This document shows, in pieces, positions 9,246 through 17,788 of a stretch of DNA of 64,000 bases (position 1 is its first letter; every line of letters begins with the position of its first letter). The notes beneath the pieces were generated by a model. It was not told where the DNA came from, did not search any database, and saw only the letters and a program-made list of their open reading frames with translations. The translations under genes and the position numbers were made by a program. This DNA comes from Desulfofustis glycolicus DSM 9705 (GTDB lineage Bacteria > Desulfobacterota > Desulfobulbia > Desulfobulbales > Desulfocapsaceae), in assembly GCF_900130015.1 (NCBI RefSeq), contig NZ_FQXS01000004.1, forward strand, positions 165,478 through 229,477, given 5' to 3'.

Positions 9246-9388
9246 GGGAACCTTGAAAAATTGTCATTTCGCCCAATCTCATCGTTGCGCATTCAAATTT
9301 TATCCTCGGAATATCATAGATATGCCTGCGGTAAAATTTTCTTGTGCGCCTCGATCTTGAACGAAATTCCGATTTTTTCAAGCTCCCC
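9246..9388 (+). repeat. Dispersed 143-bp repeat, copy A, with imperfect terminal inverted repeats
   Basis: This stretch aligns over its whole length with 31361-31503 in the same orientation and equal length: shared blocks include GGGAACCTTGAAAAATT, ATCGTTGCGCA, ATTTTATCCT, GGTAAAATTTTCTTG and TTGAACGAAATTCC. The ends are imperfect inverted repeats (GGGAACCTTGAAAAATT at the left, and GGGGAGCTTGAAAAAAT read inward from the right). That is MITE-like architecture. It has no reading frame of its own and lies upstream of the aromatic fusion gene and of the divergent helicase gene. Confidence 0.85.
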
Positions 9389-9611
9389 GAAAGATGGTGC
9401 GGTGCCCGGCAGATGCCGGTATGGCAACAGATGGCGCAACGTGTCAAAAATATCTTTTCGGTTACATTTAGGCAATAGCTATTCGGAGCAACGCCCGGCA
9501 ATACCGGGCAGGTGAACCTGTGCTAGCATTATTGCTATAACCGGTGACGCTGGTTTTTCAGATGTTTCTCTTTCTTTCATCTCATCGACAAGGACGTTCC
9601 AACAATCGCTC
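9389..9611. other. Intergenic remainder between the repeat and the helicase gene
   Basis: No gene is seen here. It holds a short perfect hairpin, GCCCGG/CCGGGC with a five-base loop near 9492-9508, and a TATAAC sequence near 9534 that could be part of a promoter for the helicase gene at 9612. No convincing -35 or LexA-type operator was found. Confidence 0.4.
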
Positions 9612-12566
9612 ATGATCGACAAATCACCTCTGACCAGGTATGTGGAGGAATTGTGCGCCTCGCCAAAATTTTCCCCGCAGATCGTCTGCCACCGACTCTT
9701 GCCGGGCAGCGACGCACGCACCGCCCCCCTCCGACAGCCGCTTTCGGAGGCCATTGTCGACGGCTTGCGCCGGCAGGGCATAGAGCGGCTCTACGCCCAC
9801 CAGGTCGAAGCTATGAACGCCTTTCGAGCCGGCCACGACCTAATTGTCGCCACGCCGACGGCCTCGGGGAAAAGCCTGATCTACAATCTGCCGGTAGTGC
9901 AAACCTGCCTCGCCGAACCGTCGGCCCACGCCCTCTATCTCTTCCCGCTCAAAGCGCTGGCCCAAGATCAGGCTCGGACCCTGGCACAACTTTCCGCGGC
10001 AATTATCGGCGATACGACGGTTCACGGTACCCCCCGCTTCGTATCGATCTATGACGGTGATACGACGACCGCTGAGCGGGCACGAATGAGAAAACAGCCG
10101 CCGCCGGTGCTGGTTACCAATCCGGATATGCTCCATCTCTCCCTGCTGCCATACCACGACAGTTGGAGTTCATTTTTCAAAGGATTGCGCATAATCGTCA
10201 TTGACGAAGTCCATGTCTATCGTGGTCTTTTCGGCGCCCACCTGGCCTGGGTACTGCGTCGACTGAAACGCATCGCCGCTCATTACGGGGCATCCCCGCG
10301 TTTTATCATGCTCTCGGCAACGATCGGCAACCCCGGTCAACTCGCCGAGAAACTGATCGGTCGACAGCCTGCCGTGATAGATCGCTGCGGCGCACCGGCG
10401 GAAGAGAAAGATATGCTCTTCATCAACCCTTGGGACAGCGCCGCGCACACCGCCAGCCAATTGTTGGAAACCGCATTGAAACGGGGACTGCGGACCATCG
10501 TTTACACAAAATCGCGAAAAATGACCGAGTTGATCACCGTCTGGACCAAACCGCGACTCGGCGCTCTGGCAGCCAGACTCACTTCCTATCGAGCCGGTTT
10601 TCTCCCCGAGGATCGGCGGGCAATCGAGAGGCAGCTGGCGGACGGTACCCTGCTCGGTGTCATATCCACGTCGGCGCTGGAACTGGGCATCGATATCGGC
10701 GATCTCGATCTCTGCATCCTGGTCGGCTATCCCGGATCGGTGATGGCAACCTGGCAACGCAGTGGCCGGGTCGGCAGAAGAGGGCACCGCTCCGCCGTCA
10801 TCATGATCGGTGGAGAAGACGCGCTTGACCAGTATTTCATGCTGCATCCAGACGATTTCTTCAATCGGCCGCCGGAACACGCCGCTCTTGATCCGCTCAA
10901 TTCACGGATCACTCGGCAACATCTGCACTGTGCCGCCGCCGAAATTCCGCTCGAGCAAGATGAGCCGTTGCTGCGCTGCTGCCACCAGATTCGCCGGGCA
11001 GTCGATGAGCTGACCGAGGCCGGCACGCTGCTGCGCGACGGTGACGGCCACCGCTGGCACGCCAGCAGGAAGCGCCCGCAACGCCAATTCGACCTGCGCG
11101 GCGGCGGCGTCAAGCTGTCGATCATTCACCGACACACCGGCGAGATCATCGGCGAGATCGATGCCGGTCGGGCCTTGCACGATGCGCATCCCGGCGCCAT
11201 CTACCTGCATCAGACGAAAACGCTGCTGGTTGTCGATCTCAACCTGAGCGGGCAAGAGGTGCTCGTCGAGGAGAGTAAACCGACCTATTATACCAGGCCG
11301 ACGGTAACGAAAGAGACGGAGATACTCTCCCGCCTTGCCAGCAAATCGGTGTGCGGCATACGAGCCAATTGGGGCACGTTGAGGGTCACCGAGCAGGTCA
11401 GCGGGTTTCGGAAAATCCAGCAATTTACCGGCAAGACGATCGCCACCATGATGCTCGACTTGCCGCCACAGACCATCGAGACGGAAGGGCTGTGGCTTGA
11501 TCTGCCGCCTGCCTGCAAGCAGCTGCTGGAGGATAAGCAGATGCACTTTATGGGTGCCATCCATGCCGTCGAGCACGCGCTGATCGCCATGTTCCCATTG
11601 CTGATCCTGTGCGACAGAAACGATATCGGCGGCATTTCCTGCCCCTATCACGAACAGACCGGGCAGTCGTCAATTTTCATCTATGACGGCTACGCCGGTG
11701 GTGCCGGTCTTGCCGCCCAGGCCTACGAGCTGATCGAAGCATTGCTCGAGCAGACAGAGCGCTGCGTGGTTGACTGCCCCTGCGAGACCGGTTGCCCCAG
11801 CTGTGTCCATTCACCCCGGTGCGGGTCGGGAAACCGGCCGATCGATAAAGAAGCGGCCCGCTTCCTGCTGCAGGCCATCAAGCAGGACCGATTTCAGCTG
11901 GAAACCGACGCTGTCGGGGACACGGCGGTTTATCTACCTCGTCCGGTAGTGCGGCAGCGCGCTACCGACGCAGCGGGGGGGCGCGGTCGTGCCGCCTTAC
12001 CGGCACACTTTTGCGTCTTTGATCTGGAAACGAAACGTGCGGCGACGGAGGTAGGAGGCTGGCATAATGCCGACAGGATGGGAATGTCGGTCGGCGTGGT
12101 CTACGATTCGAAACTCGACGGGTTTGCCACCTATCTGGAAGACGAGGTCAACGATTTGATCGACCACCTGGCGAGCGCCTCGGTGATTGTCGGCTTCAAC
12201 ATCCTCGCCTTCGATTACCGGGTACTGGCCGGCATCTCCGGAAGGCAGCTCTATGACCGGCCGTCATTGGACCTGCTCAAGTTGATTCAGGAGCAACTCG
12301 GCTACCGGCTCAGCCTCAACCGTCTTGCCGAACAGACCCTCGGGCGTCCCAAGTCGGCCGATGGCCTGCAGGCCCTACGGTGGTATAAACAGGGCAGAAT
12401 TGACGAAATAGTCACATATTGCCGGGAAGATGTGGCGTTGACTCGAGACCTGCTGCTCTTCGCGTTGGACAACGGCTACCTGTTGTTCACCAACAAGGCC
12501 GGCTCGACAGTACGCCTGCCGCTGGCTTGCGACGCGGCACTGGTCGCCCTGTTATCGCGGACCTGA
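9612..12566 (+). CDS. MrfA/YprA-like DEAD/DEAH helicase fused to an MrfB-like DEDD exonuclease
   Basis: A 984-residue protein. Helicase motifs are ATPTASGKS (80-88), DEVH (198-201), SATIGN (235-240) and QRSGRVGRRG (382-391). A DUF1998-type region ends in a Cys cluster (C718, C722, C724, C728, C731, C737), as in MrfA. After a linker, residues ~798-950 form an RNase H-like exonuclease: FDLE (803-806), GFNILAFDY with Asp868, and YCRED (936-940), the YxxxD form of the DEDD superfamily. In Bacillus, MrfA and MrfB are separate proteins in one operon that repair mitomycin C damage; here both activities appear in one chain. Substrate and repair role are inferred from the family. It ends 10 bases before the convergent SH3 gene. 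Confidence 0.9.
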   Translation: MIDKSPLTRYVEELCASPKFSPQIVCHRLLPGSDARTAPLRQPLSEAIVDGLRRQGIERLYAHQVEAMNAFRAGHDLIVATPTASGKSLIYNLPVVQTCLAEPSAHALYLFPLKALAQDQARTLAQLSAAIIGDTTVHGTPRFVSIYDGDTTTAERARMRKQPPPVLVTNPDMLHLSLLPYHDSWSSFFKGLRIIVIDEVHVYRGLFGAHLAWVLRRLKRIAAHYGASPRFIMLSATIGNPGQLAEKLIGRQPAVIDRCGAPAEEKDMLFINPWDSAAHTASQLLETALKRGLRTIVYTKSRKMTELITVWTKPRLGALAARLTSYRAGFLPEDRRAIERQLADGTLLGVISTSALELGIDIGDLDLCILVGYPGSVMATWQRSGRVGRRGHRSAVIMIGGEDALDQYFMLHPDDFFNRPPEHAALDPLNSRITRQHLHCAAAEIPLEQDEPLLRCCHQIRRAVDELTEAGTLLRDGDGHRWHASRKRPQRQFDLRGGGVKLSIIHRHTGEIIGEIDAGRALHDAHPGAIYLHQTKTLLVVDLNLSGQEVLVEESKPTYYTRPTVTKETEILSRLASKSVCGIRANWGTLRVTEQVSGFRKIQQFTGKTIATMMLDLPPQTIETEGLWLDLPPACKQLLEDKQMHFMGAIHAVEHALIAMFPLLILCDRNDIGGISCPYHEQTGQSSIFIYDGYAGGAGLAAQAYELIEALLEQTERCVVDCPCETGCPSCVHSPRCGSGNRPIDKEAARFLLQAIKQDRFQLETDAVGDTAVYLPRPVVRQRATDAAGGRGRAALPAHFCVFDLETKRAATEVGGWHNADRMGMSVGVVYDSKLDGFATYLEDEVNDLIDHLASASVIVGFNILAFDYRVLAGISGRQLYDRPSLDLLKLIQEQLGYRLSLNRLAEQTLGRPKSADGLQALRWYKQGRIDEIVTYCREDVALTRDLLLFALDNGYLLFTNKAGSTVRLPLACDAALVALLSRT

Positions 12567-12576
12567 AGCTGAGCGG

Positions 12577-13038
12577 TTACGGCCAGAGCAGCGACTTGTG
12601 GATCCAGCCTATCAACCCGCTTGCATGACGCAGTTTCATCCAGTCGCCCTGACTTTCCAACCGGTCCATGACGACGCCACGCTCGACGGTCGCAATGACC
12701 GGACTCGACGTGGTCGGCTCGGCGCGCATGTTGACGTTGGTCGTGGCATCGATGATGGCGGTGGACACCGGCTCAACGAGCGAGTTGTGAATCCAGCCGG
12801 CATCTTTTTCAAAATCAACGATTTTCAGCCAGTCTCCCTGCTTGCCGGTAACCTCGAGGGGATATCCGGCGAAGAGTTCCATCGCCACCTGATGGTCGGT
12901 GCCCGGACCGGTCCTGACGTTGACATTATCGGCTGTTACACTGACGTATTCGGCAGCGAGCAACGATGTTGTCGTCAGCACCAAGGCGGCGGCACAGAAT
13001 ACTGCAGTGAAAACGGTGGAAATTCGGAAAGAACGCAT
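12577..13038 (-). CDS. Exported protein with two bacterial SH3 domains
   Basis: A 153-residue protein with a clear signal peptide (basic MRSFR, then hydrophobic VFTAVFCAAALVL, cleavage likely after SLLAA). Two SH3b repeats follow: VTADNVNVRTGPGTDHQ with GDWLKIVDFE, and DATTNVNMRAEPTTSSPV with GDWMKLRHASGLIGWIHKSL. Such domains commonly bind peptidoglycan or other envelope components. It lies 73 bases downstream of the LD-carboxypeptidase on the same strand, consistent with a cell-wall role. The exact function is unknown. Confidence 0.85.
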   Translation of the reverse strand: MRSFRISTVFTAVFCAAALVLTTTSLLAAEYVSVTADNVNVRTGPGTDHQVAMELFAGYPLEVTGKQGDWLKIVDFEKDAGWIHNSLVEPVSTAIIDATTNVNMRAEPTTSSPVIATVERGVVMDRLESQGDWMKLRHASGLIGWIHKSLLWP

Positions 13039-13111
13039 AACTGTCTACCTGGGAAAATGATTGTAAAAAGGGACTTACCGGCAATACAGATACCATCATC
13101 GGTCTGCTTCG

Positions 13112-14062
13112 TCAATCACGATATAGCCCGGTAACCGCCCGATCATGCGGTTGCAACACACCCCGCCCGCTGTCCATCGTCACCATCGCACCAATCGGCA
13201 AGGCCAGATTCCTGGGTCCGTGTCCGACCGGGAAATTACCCCAGATCGGCATCCCCGATCCAGCAGTCAACTCGCACACCCGGGACCAGATGAATTCATG
13301 ACGGGCGCCCCTTCTGCCGGCGTCATCATTGCGGTCCATCGAGAAGTCCCCGAGGATAATTCCGGCCGCCCGCTGCAACTGCCCGCTCCGGGCCAGCTGG
13401 GTGAAAGCACGATCGAGGCGATACTCCGGTTCATTGACATCTTCAAGAAAGACAACCGCCCCCGAAAAATCCGGACTCCAAGGGGTTCCGAGCAAACTGA
13501 CCAGACTGCTGAGGTTCCCGCCCATCAACGGGCCGGTAACCGCTTCGCCGGTTCGAATAATTTCCACCCGTTCGTGCAAACGCCGGTGCCAATTCCCAAT
13601 CAGGCACTGATAGAGGCGCTCCCGTGCATCAGAATCGCTCAGGGGCAGGGTGGTGACAACCGGACCGTGCAGGCACAACAGACCGGAGCGCTGAAACACC
13701 AGATTAAGCAGAATCGAGATGTCGGAAAATCCGATCAACAGTTTCGGTTGTCGAGCGAACAGCGTAAAATCCAGCCGGTCAAGCAGCCGCAGGGCTCCGA
13801 AGCCGCCGCGCAAGGCAATGAGCGCCTTAACCCGCGGGTCGCGCCACGCCCTGATCATTTCGTCAGCCCGAGCCTCATCGGTATCAGCCAGATAGCCGAG
13901 GCCGGGCCAGAGCCGATCGGGCACGGCAAGCTCAAAACCCATCTCGGTGAGTACCGAACAGCCGTTTCGTAACCGTTCACCATCGACAAGGCCGCCGGCC
14001 GGTGCGACAATCGCTACCGTATCACCGGGCCGTAGCGGGGGAGGGATCCGCAAGGCACCCAT
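13112..14062 (-). CDS. Muramoyltetrapeptide (LD-)carboxypeptidase, peptidase family S66
   Basis: A 316-residue cytoplasmic serine peptidase that removes the terminal D-Ala from murein tetrapeptides during cell-wall recycling. Visible signatures are RPGDTVAIVAPAGG at the N-terminus, ALRGGFGALRLLDRLD, the nucleophile motif LIGFSDIS (Ser113), GGNLSSLVSLLGTPW, the catalytic-type Glu in FLEDVNEPEYRLDR and the His in VGHGPRNLALPIG. Length fits LdcA. The start is two bases after the stop of coaX, so the genes are coupled. No signal peptide is visible. Confidence 0.93.
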   Translation of the reverse strand: MGALRIPPPLRPGDTVAIVAPAGGLVDGERLRNGCSVLTEMGFELAVPDRLWPGLGYLADTDEARADEMIRAWRDPRVKALIALRGGFGALRLLDRLDFTLFARQPKLLIGFSDISILLNLVFQRSGLLCLHGPVVTTLPLSDSDARERLYQCLIGNWHRRLHERVEIIRTGEAVTGPLMGGNLSSLVSLLGTPWSPDFSGAVVFLEDVNEPEYRLDRAFTQLARSGQLQRAAGIILGDFSMDRNDDAGRRGARHEFIWSRVCELTAGSGMPIWGNFPVGHGPRNLALPIGAMVTMDSGRGVLQPHDRAVTGLYRD

Positions 14063-14064
14063 GG

Positions 14065-14868
14065 TCAGGCAACAGCGGTCAACTGCTGATAGATCAACGC
14101 CAAGCCGTCCAGAGTGAGATTGGGCTCATACCGTAGAATCGACGGCGTATATGGCCGGATGACACGGGACATGCCGCCGGTAGCCATGATTTCTATATCG
14201 GTATGGCCCTGCTGATTCATCTCGCGTTGCACTTTGACGATCAATCCTTCGATCATCGCCCCGTAACCGTGCACCATACCGCTTTGCATAGCCGTCACGG
14301 TGGAAGTGCCGATTACCTGGGAGATGGGCGAACTCAGGTCGATCTGCGGCAATTTGGCGGTCTTTTGCGCCAAAGCGCCGATGGAGACGCTCATTCCCGG
14401 CAGAATCAGCCCACCAAGATATTCACACTGCGCGGAGACACAGTCAAAGGTAATCGCCGTGCCAAAATCGATAACGATGGCGGCTCGGCGGCAGAGATGG
14501 TGTGCGGCGATACTGTTGACCAGCCGATCAGCACCGACTTCTAAGGGGTTGTCGAGTCTGATCGTAATCAAATCCGCGACAACCCGGTTATCGATGTTGA
14601 ACAGCATCGGGCGCGTTTCGTCACCAAACATCGCATGACAGCAGGAAACATAGGCGCCATCGAGTTGCGGCACGACGCTGGACATGATTACGCCGTCAAT
14701 CCGCGAACTGTCGATGCCGGCCATCGTGAAGAGATTGTGGTAGGTAATGGCGATTTCATCGGCGGTCATCGCCGAGTCTGTTTTAATCCGCCACTGCCGT
14801 AACAATGTTTGTTGATCGAAAAGTCCGGCAACGGTATGGGTGTTACCAATATCGATGACAAAGAACAT
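14065..14868 (-). CDS. coaX: Type III pantothenate kinase
   Basis: A 267-residue ASKHA-fold kinase that phosphorylates pantothenate, the first step of CoA synthesis. Signatures are the phosphate-binding IDIGNTHTVAGLF (5-17), GADRLVNSIAAHHLC, VIDFGTAITFDCVS and GGLILPGMSVSIGAL. Type III enzymes are not inhibited by CoA and replace CoaA in many bacteria. It is probably the first gene of an operon with the LD-carboxypeptidase and SH3 protein. The 219-base divergent space to cutA contains a hairpin CTGCCGG/CCGGCAG (15010-15045) and presumably both promoters, which I could not place. Confidence 0.95.
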   Translation of the reverse strand: MFFVIDIGNTHTVAGLFDQQTLLRQWRIKTDSAMTADEIAITYHNLFTMAGIDSSRIDGVIMSSVVPQLDGAYVSCCHAMFGDETRPMLFNIDNRVVADLITIRLDNPLEVGADRLVNSIAAHHLCRRAAIVIDFGTAITFDCVSAQCEYLGGLILPGMSVSIGALAQKTAKLPQIDLSSPISQVIGTSTVTAMQSGMVHGYGAMIEGLIVKVQREMNQQGHTDIEIMATGGMSRVIRPYTPSILRYEPNLTLDGLALIYQQLTAVA

Positions 14869-15087
14869 AACTTACCTATCAACTTAATGGTTCCCCAGTG
14901 GGGCCGTTGTCGGCCACCTGCGAGGAGTGGGGCCAGGTAAAGATTTCGACGCTGCCGCGATTTTGCATTATAGTGCGGTTGACGGAAGAAACAAGGGATC
15001 AGTCGGGCCCTGCCGGTTCGTGTCGGCCGTGCTCCAGGCCGGCAGTTGGTCCCCTCCTGCAATACCGGTGATCAAGGAGGAGCCGCG

Positions 15088-15408
15088 ATGCAACCAATCA
15101 TGGTAACGACCAGTTGTGCCAATCTGGAAACTGCCCAAGAAATCGCCACCCATCTTCTCAACCGGCGCCTGGTTGCCTGTGCCCAGGTAAGCGGGCCGGT
15201 AACCAGTTCCTATTGGTGGCAGGGAGCTATCACCAGTGAAGCTGAATACCTGGTAGTAATGAAAAGTGTGCGGTCACTCTTTGCCCAGATCGTCGAACAA
15301 CTGACCGCCATTCATCCCTATGAAGTTCCGGAAATCGTGGCCACCGATATTGTCCGGATCAACGATGGCTATCGCGACTGGCTGCTTGCCGAGTTGCATC
15401 AGGGGTAA
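15088..15408 (+). CDS. cutA: CutA-family divalent cation tolerance protein
   Basis: A 106-residue trimeric signal-like protein. Family signatures are VTTSCANLETAQEIATHLLNRRLVACAQV-type N-terminus, SSYWWQGAITSEAEYLVVMKS, and HPYEVPEIVA near residue 83. CutA1 has been linked to copper tolerance but its real role is uncertain. ATG 15088 is chosen because it follows an excellent AAGGAGGA site and matches the usual N-terminus; the frame is open upstream. It is followed two bases later by the small zinc protein. Confidence 0.93.
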   Translation: MQPIMVTTSCANLETAQEIATHLLNRRLVACAQVSGPVTSSYWWQGAITSEAEYLVVMKSVRSLFAQIVEQLTAIHPYEVPEIVATDIVRINDGYRDWLLAELHQG

Positions 15409-15410
15409 TC

Positions 15411-15611
15411 GTGCAGGAAGAGAAAAAAGGTTATCGTCGCCGGCGTCTCGGGGAATATCGCTGCAGCTGTTGCCGACAGGCCAAACCGTTCTGCTGGAGC
15501 TGCCCCTGCGGTTTTCAGATATGTCCGGAGTGCTTCGAGGAAAACAAGTGGGGGATCAGTAACGGACCCACCTGGATTTGTCCCGATTGTGAGCGGGTCA
15601 TGAGGATGTAG
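15411..15611 (+). CDS. Small Cys-rich zinc-ribbon protein
   Basis: A 66-residue protein with ten cysteines arranged as CSCC, CWSCPCGFQICPEC and CPDC, enough for two or three zinc sites; CPCGFQICPECFEENKWG is the most distinctive part. The start is a GTG two bases after the stop of cutA, so it is likely translated from the same message. It is not a family I can name. The link to cutA suggests metal binding or metal sensing, which is inference only. Confidence 0.7.
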   Translation: MQEEKKGYRRRRLGEYRCSCCRQAKPFCWSCPCGFQICPECFEENKWGISNGPTWICPDCERVMRM

Positions 15612-15786
15612 CCCGCTCCGGTTCCTCCCACATCCACCTCCCTTCCGGACGGCTTTGCCAAAGGCGGGAAGCGGGGACAGCGACGGGCTGCGCGCGGCGC
15701 TCTTGCGCATTAACGGCAAATACAATATGATTGCGCCTGCGTTAACCAGTGCTGCCGTTACCGCTGATTCGGTATCGCCAAAATTC

Positions 15787-15792
15787 TATAAT
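15787..15792 (+). promoter_or_regulatory. Possible -10 element just before parE
   Basis: A perfect TATAAT lies 12 bases before the chosen parE ATG; CTGATT, 17 bases further up, is a poor -35. If used, the transcript would begin about six bases before the start codon, making parE nearly leaderless. This may be chance. Confidence 0.3.
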
Positions 15793-15804
15793 CCAGATCA
15801 GAAA

Positions 15805-17631
15805 ATGACCCTATCTCCCCAAGAGTACGACGAAAGTAAAATCAAAACGCTGAGCTCCCTGGAACACATCAGGCGTCGCCCGGGGATGTATATCGGCAGG
15901 CTTGGCGACGGTTCGCATCCAGACGACGGTATCTATATTCTGCTCAAGGAAGTGATCGATAATGCCGTCGACGAATTCATCATGGGGGCCGGCAAACGAA
16001 TCAATGTCCAGATCGACGACAATGGCCTGACCCGGGTTAGGGACTTCGGGCGGGGCATTCCCCTCGGCAAAATCGTCGAATGTGTCTCCGTTATCAACAC
16101 CGGTGCCAAGTACAATACCGATGTGTTCCAGTTTTCCGTCGGGCTCAACGGGGTCGGCACCAAGGCTGTCAACGCGTTGTCCGAACATTTTCGGGTCAGC
16201 GCCTTTCGCGACGGCCAATTCGCCTCGGCAACGTTTTGTCGCGGCATCCTTGTTGATCGCGAGGAAGGGGAGAGCGGCGAAAAAAACGGCACCGAAATTG
16301 AGTTCCTGCCGGACCGGGAAATCTTTCCCGATTATCTCTACGACGAAACCTATATCGACCGTCGACTCTGGCGTTATGTTTATCTCAATGCCGGACTGAA
16401 AATTCACTTCAACAAAACCGTTTACCACTCGGTTAATGGCCTTTTCGATTTGCTCAATGAGGAACTCAACGGATCCGGGCTATACGAACCTATCTATTAC
16501 AAGGACCAGACCCTCGAATTCGCCTTCTCCCACACCGATTCCTACAGCGACTCCTATTATAGCTTTGTCAACGGCACCTATACCAGCGAGGGCGGCACCC
16601 ACCTCTCTGCTTTTCGCGAAGGGATACTCAAAGGAATCAACGAATTTTCCGGAAAAAAGTTCATCAACAAAGACGTTCGCGACGGTATCGTCGGCACGCT
16701 CTCCATCAAGATCCGTGAACCGATCTTCGAGTCGCAGACGAAAAATAAACTCGGCAACACCGAAGTCCGCTCATGGATCGTCAACCGGGTAAAGGACGCG
16801 GTTTCCAGCGAACTCTACAAAAACAGCGAGACGGCCGAACAGCTTCTCGACAAGATTGTCAGAAACGAAAAGGTTCGTAAGGAATTACAGATCGTGCGTA
16901 CCGAGGCCCGGGCCAAGGCCAAGAAAGTGGCTTTTAAGATCCCGCAACTCAAGGATTGCAAGTATCATCCCTCCAAAGACAAGCCGTCCAAGACCGGTTA
17001 CGAAAACATGATCTTCATCACCGAGGGTCAGTCAGCGGCCGGATCGATCGTCTCGTCTCGCGATCCGATGCGGCAAGCGGTCTTTTCGCTGAAGGGCAAA
17101 CCGATGAATGTCCTCGGACAAAGACTGAACCTGCTGTACAAGAACGAAGAACTGTACTCGTTGATGCAAGCCCTCAACATCGAGGAATCCATCGCCGACC
17201 TGCGATTCGACAAAATCATTATCGCCACTGACGCGGACGTCGACGGACTCCATATCAGGAATCTGTTGATGACATTTTTTCTCCATTATTTCGAGCCTTT
17301 GGTCAAACTCGGCTATATACATATCCTGGAAACCCCGATCTACCGAGTCCGCACGAAAGCGGAGACGATCTATTGCTACTCGGAAAAGGAAAAGGACCTT
17401 GCCACCAAAAAACTGCAAGGCAAGGGGAAAATTAAAAAGAACGTAGAAACGACTCGTTTCAAGGGACTTGGAGAAATCAGCCCGAAAGAATTCGGACAAT
17501 TCATCGGCGAGGATATCAGGCTCCGCAATGTCACCATCGATAGCATCAGCGAAGTTGCCAAAGTCCTGTTGTTCTATATGGGAAAAAACACCCCGGAGCG
17601 AAAGCAATACATCATGGAAAACCTGATCTGA
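15805..17631 (+). CDS. parE: DNA topoisomerase IV subunit B (ParE-type GyrB family)
   Basis: A 608-residue ATPase subunit of a type IIA topoisomerase that decatenates daughter chromosomes. The GHKL ATP site includes RRPGMYIG (24-31), EVIDNAVDEF and DFGRGIPLGK; the transducer and TOPRIM follow with TEGQSAAGSIVS, KGKPMNVLG and ATDADVDGLHI, and the end TRFKGLGEISP is typical. ATG 15805 is preferred since conserved sequence begins just after it, but no ribosome site is seen and the frame extends to 15655 (ATG 15727 is another option). The chain is shorter than standard GyrB, with no GyrB insert. parC follows after 157 bases. Confidence 0.9.
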   Translation: MTLSPQEYDESKIKTLSSLEHIRRRPGMYIGRLGDGSHPDDGIYILLKEVIDNAVDEFIMGAGKRINVQIDDNGLTRVRDFGRGIPLGKIVECVSVINTGAKYNTDVFQFSVGLNGVGTKAVNALSEHFRVSAFRDGQFASATFCRGILVDREEGESGEKNGTEIEFLPDREIFPDYLYDETYIDRRLWRYVYLNAGLKIHFNKTVYHSVNGLFDLLNEELNGSGLYEPIYYKDQTLEFAFSHTDSYSDSYYSFVNGTYTSEGGTHLSAFREGILKGINEFSGKKFINKDVRDGIVGTLSIKIREPIFESQTKNKLGNTEVRSWIVNRVKDAVSSELYKNSETAEQLLDKIVRNEKVRKELQIVRTEARAKAKKVAFKIPQLKDCKYHPSKDKPSKTGYENMIFITEGQSAAGSIVSSRDPMRQAVFSLKGKPMNVLGQRLNLLYKNEELYSLMQALNIEESIADLRFDKIIIATDADVDGLHIRNLLMTFFLHYFEPLVKLGYIHILETPIYRVRTKAETIYCYSEKEKDLATKKLQGKGKIKKNVETTRFKGLGEISPKEFGQFIGEDIRLRNVTIDSISEVAKVLLFYMGKNTPERKQYIMENLI

Positions 17632-17788
17632 CGACGATGCCGAGCAGACTAGCGGCCACAGGCCAAGCAAGTTTGACGAGTGCCAGACACCACAGGGACT
17701 GCCTGGCGATCGTTTTTGTTGAAATCGCACAATCCACAGCTTTTATTTTCTTGATGTCCCTTTCTTCAGCCAGTGACCATCGAAGCAC

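Noticed and set aside
14869..15087. Plus- and minus-strand short frames between coaX and cutA
   Set aside because: They begin in the intergenic space, lack ribosome sites and run into the neighbouring genes; cutA's own strong site lies at 15075-15082.
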